A stretch of 24,192 nt of DNA from DASTPP01 sp035762175 (GTDB taxonomy: Bacteria > Myxococcota_A > Polyangia > Polyangiales > Polyangiaceae), in assembly GCA_035762175.1 (NCBI GenBank), contig DASTPP010000045.1:1-24192 (forward strand). The letters are read 5' to 3'. The notes below the pieces were generated by a model that was given only the letters and a program-made list of their open reading frames with translations, was not told where the DNA came from and did no database searches. Below are positions 13,083-24,192 of the stretch, one piece after another. How positions within the stretch are numbered: the first letter of the stretch is position 1; each line of letters starts with the position of its first letter. The position numbers and the translations under genes were made by a program.

Positions 13083-13636
13083 GCGCCGCGCGGCGGCTGG
13101 CGGTCGTGCGCCACGCGCCCACCGACGTCGCCGGCCGGTGCGTCGGCCGCACCGACGTCGAGGCGACCATGCCGCACGCCGAAGCCGCCGCGCGGGCGGC
13201 CGAACGGCTCGCCGCCGCGCCCGACCTCGGCCTCGTGCGCGTGTGGGCGTCGCCGCTGCGGCGCTGCGCCGGGCTCGCCGCCGCCCTCGGCGAGCGGCTC
13301 GGCGTGCCGCTCACGCTCGACCCGCGCCTCGCCGAGATCGACCACGGGACGTTCGAGGGGCGGGCCTACGCCGACCTCGAGCGCGACGAGCCCGCGGCGC
13401 TCGCCGCCTGGATGAGCGCCTGGGAGCACGAAGGCCCGCCCGGCGGCGAGAGCGCGCGCGCGCTCGGGGCGCGCGTCGGCGCGTGGCTCGACGAGCTGCC
13501 GCCGGGGGGCCACCTGCTCGTCGCGCACGCCGGCGTCGCCCGGGCGCTGCGCGTACGACCGGGGGGCGCGTCGTGGGCCGACGCCATGGCGCGAACCGTG
13601 CCGCACCTCTGCCTCGACGCCGTGTACGGCTGGTGA
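13079..13636 (+). CDS. cobC: Histidine phosphatase family protein, probable alpha-ribazole phosphatase
   Basis: The 185-residue product starts RRLAVVRHAPTDVAGRCVGRTDV with the phosphohistidine Arg-His motif, and has ASPLRRC (second Arg), EIDHGTFEGR (acid/His region) and LLVAHAGVARAL (second catalytic His). In B12 pathways this family removes the phosphate from alpha-ribazole-5'-phosphate or adenosylcobalamin-5'-phosphate. Specificity comes from context: GTG at 13079 overlaps the cobS stop as GTGA, third enzyme of the same operon. Slightly shorter than typical CobC (about 200 residues). No cobU or cobD gene is present in the window. Confidence 0.82.
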   Translation: MSAARRLAVVRHAPTDVAGRCVGRTDVEATMPHAEAAARAAERLAAAPDLGLVRVWASPLRRCAGLAAALGERLGVPLTLDPRLAEIDHGTFEGRAYADLERDEPAALAAWMSAWEHEGPPGGESARALGARVGAWLDELPPGGHLLVAHAGVARALRVRPGGASWADAMARTVPHLCLDAVYGW

Positions 13637-13803
13637 ACCCGTAGGCGCGCGAGCACGGGCAGGCACTCGAAGGGGACGCGCTCGGGCCCGCCGGGCTCGG
13701 GCTCAGGCTCGGGGGCCACGCGGTTCGACAGCCCCAGGCCCAGGCCGCCCGCCCGGCTGCCTCGGCGAGGCCACGGCCCCCCCCTACCTCCGCCCGCCGC
13801 TCG

Positions 13804-16449
13804 CTACGCCTTGCGCTCGGCCACGGCCGGCTCGCGCGCCTCGCCCGCCTCGACCGCCCCGCCGCGCCCCGGCGGCGAGCGGCGCGCGAGCCGCGCCACC
13901 ATGCGCACCAAGAGGGCCGGCTCGATCGGCTTGGCCATGTGCGCCTGGAAGCCCGCGGCCAGCGCCTTCGCGCCGTCGTCGGCCGAGGCGTACGCGGTCA
14001 GCGCCGCCGCCGGCACGTCGCCGCCCCGCTCGGGCGGGCGGCCGCGCACGCGCCGGATGAGCGAGTGGCCGTCTTCGGCCGGCAGCCCGATGTCCGAAAG
14101 GAGCACCGTCGGCACCTCGTGCTCGAACGCGTCCCAGGCCTCGGCCGCCGACCCGACCGCCGTCACCCGCGCGCCCGAGCGCTCGAGCACCGCCGAGAGC
14201 AGCTCGCGCCCGTCGGGCTCGTCTTCGACCAAGATGACGTTGATGCCGCTCAGCACGTGCGACGAGGTGAACGACAGGCTCTCGGGCGGCGCCTCGGCGT
14301 CGGCCTCGCCCGCGGCCGACGCGGCCTCGTCGATCGGCAGCGTGACGGTGAAGGTCGCGCCGTGGCCGAGCCCCGCGCTGTGCGCCTCGACGCGCCCGCC
14401 GTGCAGCTCGATGAGGTGGCGCACGATCGCCAGGCCCAGGCCGAGGCCGCCGTGGGCGCGGGCGCTCGTGCCGTCGGCCTGCCGGAAGCGGTCGAAGACG
14501 AAGGGCAAGAAGTCTTGCCGGATGCCCTGCCCGTTGTCGATGACCCGCAGCCGCACCCCGCCCGCGCCGTCTTCGTCGAGCACGACGCGCACGACGCCGC
14601 CCTTCGAGGTGAACTTGATGGCGTTGGTGAGCAGGTTCCACACGACCTGCTGCAGCCGGTCGGGGTCGCCGCGCACGAAGCCGCGGTGCGGGGCGATCGC
14701 GGTGACGATCTCGACGCCCTTGGCGTCGGCCGCCGAGCGCACGACGTCGACCGCCGCCTCGATGACCGGGGCGAGCTGCACCGGCCGCGGCTGCAGCGCC
14801 AGCTTGCCCGTGATGATGCGGCTGATGTCGAGCAGGTCTTCGATGAGCTGCGCCTGCGCCTTGGTGTTGCGCTCGAGCGTCTCGAGCCCGCGCTTGAGCA
14901 TCGCCGCGTCGGGGTCTTCGTTGCGCAAGAGCTGCACCCACCCGAGCATGGCGTTCAGCGGGGTTCTCAGCTCGTGCGAGAGCGTCGCCAAGAACTCGTC
15001 TTTCGCCCGGTGCGCCTCGGCGAGCGAGTGGCGCTCGCGCTCGGCCACCTCGTAGAGCCGCGCGCTGTCGAGCGCGAGCGCGGCCCGGCGGGCGAGGTCT
15101 TCGACCAGCATCAGGTCGTCGGGGTCGAGCCGCCCGCCCGCCCCCGCGAGCGCCACCGTCAGCGCGCCGAGCACGCGCCCGCGCGCGACGAAGGGCACGC
15201 TGAGCGCCGAGCGCAGCCCCACCCGCTCGTACGCCTCGCGCAGCTCGGGCCGGTCGCCCATCGCCGCGCGCAGCTCGGGCGGCAGCTCGGCCAAGAGCTG
15301 CGTGCGCCCCGTGCGCATCGCCAGCGCGGGGCCGAAGGGCGAGCCGGGCGAGGCGTCGAGCTCGCGCAAGATGAGCTCGGCGAGCGGCGCCCGCGCCCCG
15401 TCGCGGTGCACCACCACCGCCCGCCGCGACTCGCCCGCCTCGTCGACCAGGTCGATCGCGCAGTAGTCGGCGAGCTGCTCGACCGAGAGCCGCGCCACCT
15501 CGCCGAGCGCCCCCTCGACCGTCGGCGCCGACGCGAGCAGCCGGCTCGCCTCCGACAAGAGCCGCAGCCGGTCTTCGGCCCGGCGCCGGTCGTCGATGTC
15601 GGTGCTCGTGCCGATCCACGAGGAGGTCTGCCCCGCCGCGTCCGAGACCGGCACCGCCCGCACCAGGTGCCAGCGGTAGCCCGCGCCCGGCGAGCCGAAG
15701 CGGAACTCGGCCTCCCAGTTCTGCCCCTCGGCCACCGCCCGCCGCCACTCGCGCTCGAAGCGCTCGCAGTCGTCGGGCGGCAAGACCGCCCCCCAGGAGA
15801 GCGCCCCCGGCTCGCCCGGCTCGGCCCCCGCGCAGTCGAACCAGCGCCGGTTGCCGTAGGTGAGCGCCCCCCCGGCGTCCGCCGTCCACACGATCTGCGG
15901 CATCGACTCGGCCAGCGACCGGTAGCGCTCTTCGCCCAGCCGCCGCAGCTCCGCCAGCTCGCGCTCGCGCGCCGCCCGCAAGAGCTCGGCCTGCTCGTGG
16001 ACCTTCTTGTTCTTCTTGTACAGGTCGACGAAGACGCTCACCTTCGAGCGCAAGATCTCGGCGTCGAAGGGCTTGGCGATGTAGTCGACCGCGCCGACGT
16101 TGTAGCCGCGGTAGATGTACTGCTCGGCCTTGTTGATCGCGGTCAAGAAGATGATCGGCACGTGCCGCGTCTTCTCGCGCTCTTTGATCAGCGTCGCGGT
16201 CTCGAAGCCGTCCATGCCCGGCATCTGCACGTCGAGCAAGATGACCGCGAACTCGTCGGTCAAAAGGTGCTTGAGCGCCTCGGGCCCCGAGCTCGCGCGC
16301 ACCAGCCGCTCGCCCAGCGGCTCGAGAATCGCCTCGAGCGCCAAGAGGTTCTGCGGCTGGTCGTCGACCAGCAAGATCTTGCCCGGCGCGAGCGCTTCGA
16401 CCGCGGGCCGGGCCTCGGACGGGGGGGAGGTGGGCGAAATCGTCGTCAT
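13804..16449 (-). CDS. Hybrid sensor histidine kinase REC-PAS-GAF-HisKA-HATPase-REC
   Basis: The 881-residue soluble protein has, in order: an N-terminal receiver (about residues 22-140; ILLVDDQ, phosphoacceptor Asp73 in LLDVQMPGMDG, Lys127 in AKPF); a helical linker; a PAS domain (about 175-290; QIVWTADAGGALTYGNRRW); a GAF domain (about 300-465); a histidine kinase dimerisation domain with His492 in FLATLSHELRTPLN; an ATPase domain with N box (WNLLTNAIKF), G1 (DNGQGI) and G2 (GGLGLGLAI); and a C-terminal receiver (about 735-855; VILVEDE, Asp786 in LLSDIGLP, Lys840). No membrane segment. It is the last gene of the kinase-cheR-cheB operon, beginning 16 nt after the cheB stop; no good Shine-Dalgarno was seen. 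The receiver at each end suggests it both receives and passes on phosphate, possibly from the 1814-residue kinase; that link is inference. Confidence 0.93.
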   Translation of the reverse strand: MTTISPTSPPSEARPAVEALAPGKILLVDDQPQNLLALEAILEPLGERLVRASSGPEALKHLLTDEFAVILLDVQMPGMDGFETATLIKEREKTRHVPIIFLTAINKAEQYIYRGYNVGAVDYIAKPFDAEILRSKVSVFVDLYKKNKKVHEQAELLRAARERELAELRRLGEERYRSLAESMPQIVWTADAGGALTYGNRRWFDCAGAEPGEPGALSWGAVLPPDDCERFEREWRRAVAEGQNWEAEFRFGSPGAGYRWHLVRAVPVSDAAGQTSSWIGTSTDIDDRRRAEDRLRLLSEASRLLASAPTVEGALGEVARLSVEQLADYCAIDLVDEAGESRRAVVVHRDGARAPLAELILRELDASPGSPFGPALAMRTGRTQLLAELPPELRAAMGDRPELREAYERVGLRSALSVPFVARGRVLGALTVALAGAGGRLDPDDLMLVEDLARRAALALDSARLYEVAERERHSLAEAHRAKDEFLATLSHELRTPLNAMLGWVQLLRNEDPDAAMLKRGLETLERNTKAQAQLIEDLLDISRIITGKLALQPRPVQLAPVIEAAVDVVRSAADAKGVEIVTAIAPHRGFVRGDPDRLQQVVWNLLTNAIKFTSKGGVVRVVLDEDGAGGVRLRVIDNGQGIRQDFLPFVFDRFRQADGTSARAHGGLGLGLAIVRHLIELHGGRVEAHSAGLGHGATFTVTLPIDEAASAAGEADAEAPPESLSFTSSHVLSGINVILVEDEPDGRELLSAVLERSGARVTAVGSAAEAWDAFEHEVPTVLLSDIGLPAEDGHSLIRRVRGRPPERGGDVPAAALTAYASADDGAKALAAGFQAHMAKPIEPALLVRMVARLARRSPPGRGGAVEAGEAREPAVAERKA

Positions 16450-16465
16450 CAGCGGCAGAATGCTT

Positions 16466-17074
16466 TCAGGCCCGTCCGAGCCCGTAGAGTGCCACGGCCA
16501 AGTCGTCGAGCGCTAGCACCCGGTCGACCACGCCGCTCGCGATCGCGGCGCCCGGCAAGATGGGGCTCTCGGCCTCGCCCGGGTCCTGCGCCAGCGTCGG
16601 GCCCCCGAAGCGCTTGATGCGCCCGAGCCCCCGCACGCCGTCTTGGTTCGCCCCCGTCAAGACCAGCCCCGCGCAGCGCGCCCCGTACGCGTCGGCCGCC
16701 GACTCGAAGAGCACGTCGATCGAGGGGCGGCTGAAGCTCACCGGGTCGTCCGTCGAGAGCGCGAACTCGCCCACGCCCACCAGCACGTGGTAGTCGGCCG
16801 GCGCCAGGTAGATCTGCCCCGCCGCGAGCGGCGCCTTGTCTTCGACCTCGACCACCGGCATCACGCACGCCGACGCCAGCGCCTCGACCAGCGCGTCGCC
16901 CGAGTCGCGCCCCCGGTGCTGCACCAGCGCCACCGCGTAGGGCAGCGGCCGCTTGAACGACCGGAAGAGCCGCTGCAGCGCCACCAGCCCCCCCCACGAG
17001 GCCCCCACCACCAAGAGCTCGACCCCGCCGCCGCCCACCTTGCCGTCGCCCCGCCCGTCGCCCCGCCCGCTCAC
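16466..17074 (-). CDS. cheB: CheB-type protein-glutamate methylesterase, catalytic domain only
   Basis: CheB hydrolyses methyl esters (and can deamidate) on chemoreceptor-type helices. The 202-residue product contains only the esterase domain: the serine motif LLVVGASWGGLVAL (about residues 20-33), the histidine motif VQHRGRDSGDALVEAL, IYLAPADYHVLV, and the aspartate motif VLTGANQDGVRGL (about 140-152), followed by GGPTLAQDPGEAESPILPGAAI. The N-terminal receiver of classical CheB is absent, as in many environmental signalling operons, so control by phosphorylation must come from elsewhere or is lacking. GTG at 17074 overlaps the cheR TGA (GTGA), so both are coupled. The start is preceded by a Gly/Asp-rich tail and is not fully certain. 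Confidence 0.9.
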   Translation of the reverse strand: MSGRGDGRGDGKVGGGGVELLVVGASWGGLVALQRLFRSFKRPLPYAVALVQHRGRDSGDALVEALASACVMPVVEVEDKAPLAAGQIYLAPADYHVLVGVGEFALSTDDPVSFSRPSIDVLFESAADAYGARCAGLVLTGANQDGVRGLGRIKRFGGPTLAQDPGEAESPILPGAAIASGVVDRVLALDDLAVALYGLGRA

Positions 17075-18009
17075 AGCGACACCTTGCGGTAGACCCGCTC
17101 GCTCGCCACGAAGGGCTCGAAGCGGCTCTCGTGGCTCGTGAAGCGCAGGCTCTCGCGCCGCCCGAGCGCCAACAGCCCCCCGCGCGCCAGGCTGTCGTAA
17201 AAGAGCCCCACCACCCGCTCTTTCAGGGGGCGGCCGAAGTAAATGAGCACGTTGCGGCAGAAGATGACGTGAAACTCGCTGAAGCCCCCGTCGGTCACCA
17301 GGTTGTGCCGCGCGAAGACCACGTGCCGCCCGAGCTGCGGGTCGAAGAGCGCCGCGTCGTAGCGCGCCGTGTAGTAGTCGGAGAACGCCCGCTGCCCCCC
17401 CGCCTGCTGGTAGTTCACCGTGTACTCGCGCATCTTCGTCAGCGGGTAGATGCCCTCGCGCGCCCGCCGCAACACCGACTCGTTCACGTCCGTCGCGTAG
17501 AGCCGCGTCCGGTCGTAGAGCCCCTCTTCGGTCAGCAAGATCGCCAGCGAATAGACCTCTTCGCCCGTCGCGCACCCCGCGTGCCACACCCGCAAGAACG
17601 GGTACGTGCGCAAGACCGGCACCACCTGCTCGCGGAACGCGAGAAAGAAGCTCGGGTCGCGGAACATGCTCGTCGCGTTGATCGTCAGATCGTCGACGAG
17701 CCGCCCCAGGCACTGCGGGTCGCGGAACACCCGGTCTTGCAACGCCGAGATGGTCGGCACCCCCTCGGCCTCCATTCGACGGCGCAGCCGCCGCAGCAAG
17801 ATCGTCGGCGAGTACGCCCGGAAGTCGACCCCGTAGTGCCGGTAGACCCCCTCGAACAAAAGGCTCATCTCGAGCCACTCGAGCCGCGTCTCTTCGTTCG
17901 GGGCCGAAAGCGCTACCTTCTCGAAAGGTAGCTCGACAGTTTCGCCACGCCCGAGGCAAAATGCCTCGCTCTCGAAGGGGCGCGGCGGCTCCGAGGGCGG
18001 AGAAGGCAT
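17071..18009 (-). CDS. cheR: CheR-type protein-glutamate methyltransferase
   Basis: CheR transfers methyl groups from S-adenosylmethionine to glutamates on signalling helices. The 312-residue product has the N-terminal helical domain (LLFEGVYRHYGVDFRAYSPTILLRRLRRRM, about 49-78), NATSMFRDPSFF, the SAM site VWHAGCATGEEVYSLAILL (about 140-158), YATDVNESVL and HVIFCRNVLIYF (about 249-260), all family hallmarks. It overlaps cheB by 4 bp. ATG at 18009 gives a 48-residue variable N-terminus before the domain, with no clear Shine-Dalgarno; ATG at 17868 is a later alternative that would cut into the first helix. The upstream in-frame part is a tandem repeat and not protein-like. Substrate not shown: no methyl-accepting receptor gene is in the window. 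Confidence 0.9.
   Translation of the reverse strand: MPSPPSEPPRPFESEAFCLGRGETVELPFEKVALSAPNEETRLEWLEMSLLFEGVYRHYGVDFRAYSPTILLRRLRRRMEAEGVPTISALQDRVFRDPQCLGRLVDDLTINATSMFRDPSFFLAFREQVVPVLRTYPFLRVWHAGCATGEEVYSLAILLTEEGLYDRTRLYATDVNESVLRRAREGIYPLTKMREYTVNYQQAGGQRAFSDYYTARYDAALFDPQLGRHVVFARHNLVTDGGFSEFHVIFCRNVLIYFGRPLKERVVGLFYDSLARGGLLALGRRESLRFTSHESRFEPFVASERVYRKVSL
17912..17932. other. Perfect hairpin inside the cheR 5' region
   Basis: GCTACCTT and AAGGTAGC form a perfect 8-bp stem around the 5-nt loop CTCGA, within the variable N-terminal codons of cheR. It could be a translational or attenuation structure; nothing else shows a role. Confidence 0.4.
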
Positions 18010-18090
18010 GGACGAAGGCACAGTAGCACGCCGAACGTTGCAAAAACCCCACCGGCACGCGTGCCTCGTTCCCCCGAACGCTAGCCCGGG

Positions 18091-18156
18091 CCCCCTTCGA
18101 CCCGCCGAAGCTCGACCGCACCGCCCCCTTCGACCCGCCGAAGCTCGACCGCACCG
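18091..18156. repeat. Perfect 33-bp tandem duplication between kinase and cheR
   Basis: A 33-bp unit beginning CCCCCTTCGACCCGCCGAAG is present twice head-to-tail without mismatch (18091-18123, 18124-18156), in the 210-bp gap between the giant kinase stop and the cheR start. Each unit contains TTCGACCCGCCGAA, a short stem. The lack of divergence suggests a recent duplication. Confidence 0.85.
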
Positions 18157-18219
18157 CCCCCCGCCGCCTCGCCCCAAGGCCCCCCGGCCCGCCCCCCGCC
18201 GGGGCTCGGGCCGAGGCCC

Positions 18220-23664
<5,445 letters not shown>

Positions 23665-24018
23665 GGGCTATCCTGATTGGTCGCCGCCCTCTGGGCGCGG
23701 CGGGAGGGGGCGACTCTACCTGACAAAACGCCTCGGGCGAATGGGGCAGAATGCCACACGGCGGCCCCCGGCGAGCCCGCCGAACGCGCCCCTGGCTGAA
23801 GCCAGGGGCCGTGAACACAAGGGGAAACGGCGTTCAAAGCCCGCCCCTCGTCGGGGCCGGGCTCCCCCGTTCACGTTCGTACGACGCGGGAGCCACGCCC
23901 CTGCGGGGGCGGGGCTTTACCCTCCGCGCCTTGTGGTTTCCTCGTCGGAAAGCGGGTGTTCACGGCCCCCGACTTCAGTCGGGGGTGCGTCCTCCGGCCG
24001 GCGCCGGCCGCCCCCGGC
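23665..24018. other. Intergenic region between kinase and ung, with structured element
   Basis: No gene is supported. The region holds the kinase leader with Shine-Dalgarno-like AGGA, an AT-richer patch at about 23718-23732 that could be part of a promoter (no clear -10/-35 pair), and the hairpin element at 23789-23985. Confidence 0.5.
23789..23985. mobile_element. 197-bp multi-hairpin inverted-repeat element (REPIN/MITE-like)
   Basis: Each end is a 20-bp hairpin: CCCCTGGCTGAAGCCAGGGG at 23789-23808 and CCCCCGACTTCAGTCGGGGG at 23966-23985. They are followed inward by perfect inverted 12-mers GGCCGTGAACAC (23807-23818) and GTGTTCACGGCC (23956-23967). Inside lie two more hairpins that resemble each other in inverted orientation (AGCCCGCCCC-tcgtc-GGGGCCGGGCT near 23840-23865; AGCCACGCCCC-tgc-GGGGGCGGGGCT near 23892-23917) and a small TTTCC-tcgtc-GGAAA stem. 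There is no transposase frame. The layout suggests two head-to-head hairpin cassettes, like a REP doublet or a non-autonomous element; a structured RNA is another option. Confidence 0.55.
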
Positions 24019-24192
24019 TCAGGAAACCTGCGCGGGCAGCTGCCAGTCGATGGGGGGCTTGCCGCGGGCTTCGAGCGCGGCGTTGATGGTCGAGTAGGGC
24101 TTGCTGCCGAAGAAGCCGTTGCTGGCCGAGAGGGGCGAGGGGTGCGTGCCCTGGATCACCACGTGGCGCTTGCCGTCGATGAGCTTCGCCTT
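24019..24192 (-). CDS. ung: Uracil-DNA glycosylase, C-terminal fragment (5' end outside window)
   Basis: The last 57 codons are present. Translation shows AKLIDGKRHVVIQGTHPSPL, SASNGFFGSKPYSTINAAL and GKPPIDWQLPAQVS before TGA at 24019. HPSPLSA is the conserved leucine-loop/histidine motif of family 1 uracil-DNA glycosylases, which remove uracil from DNA in base-excision repair. The GFFG and PIDW ending also fit. The gene enters the window from the right edge, so the catalytic Asp region is not visible. Confidence 0.93.
   Translation of the reverse strand, partial: KAKLIDGKRHVVIQGTHPSPLSASNGFFGSKPYSTINAALEARGKPPIDWQLPAQVS

Noticed and set aside
13640..13740. Minus-strand frame reading SNRVAPEPEPEPGG...VPFECLPVLARLRV
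   Set aside because: It looks briefly protein-like but has no start or ribosome-binding site and runs into the opposite strand of the phosphatase gene; too short to support.
23789..23985. CRISPR array or tRNA cloverleaf
   Set aside because: No regular direct repeats with spacers, and the stems do not match tRNA arm lengths or a CCA end.

Overview
The window is about 24 kb of very GC-rich DNA (by eye well above 70% G+C, third codon positions almost all G or C). It probably comes from a Myxococcota-type bacterium. That placement is inferred from tandem ExbD-like genes, a BlaI/M56-peptidase pair, a Gly/Tyr-rich BON-domain protein, a giant HAMP-array hybrid kinase and extreme codon bias. No rRNA, tRNA, CRISPR array or intact transposase gene was seen.

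Layout. 1-666 (minus): two overlapping ExbD/TolR-type genes; the upstream one keeps only the membrane anchor and the downstream one runs off the window. 1023-3685 (minus): a BlaI-like repressor and an M56 (BlaR1/MecR1-like) membrane peptidase overlapping by 4 bp, preceded by two TACA-N2-TGTA-like dyads. The peptidase carries a long Arg-Asp dipeptide tract. 3839-3980: a 21-bp tandem repeat. 4116-7601 (plus): a three-gene unit of zinc-ribbon pseudokinase, vWA (MIDAS) protein and divergent adenylosuccinate-synthetase-like enzyme. This is the best candidate for an undescribed system. 7728-8414 (minus): a PRPP-binding phosphoribosyltransferase. 9025-10263 (plus): a low-complexity Gly/Tyr/Gln protein with a C-terminal BON domain.

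10730-13636 (plus): a late cobalamin (nucleotide loop assembly) operon. It holds a small membrane protein resembling a solitary vitamin transporter, then cobT, cobS and an alpha-ribazole-phosphatase-like gene, with 4-bp GTGA overlaps between the three enzymes. 13804-23664 (minus): a signalling operon whose order of transcription is an 1814-residue soluble hybrid kinase with about 17 HAMP modules, CheR, a receiver-less CheB, and a second hybrid kinase (REC-PAS-GAF-HisKA-HATPase-REC). No methyl-accepting receptor is present. 23789-23985: a 197-bp multi-hairpin inverted-repeat element of unknown type. 24019-24192 (minus): the C-terminal end of uracil-DNA glycosylase.

How genes work together. BlaI and the M56 protease should form a sensor/antirepressor switch. 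The cob genes join dimethylbenzimidazole to cobinamide and finish or salvage B12. The kinase/CheR/CheB block looks like a two-component network with methylation enzymes attached. The pseudokinase/vWA/synthetase block looks like a regulated assembly around a nucleotide-modifying enzyme. All functions are read from motifs; no searches were run.
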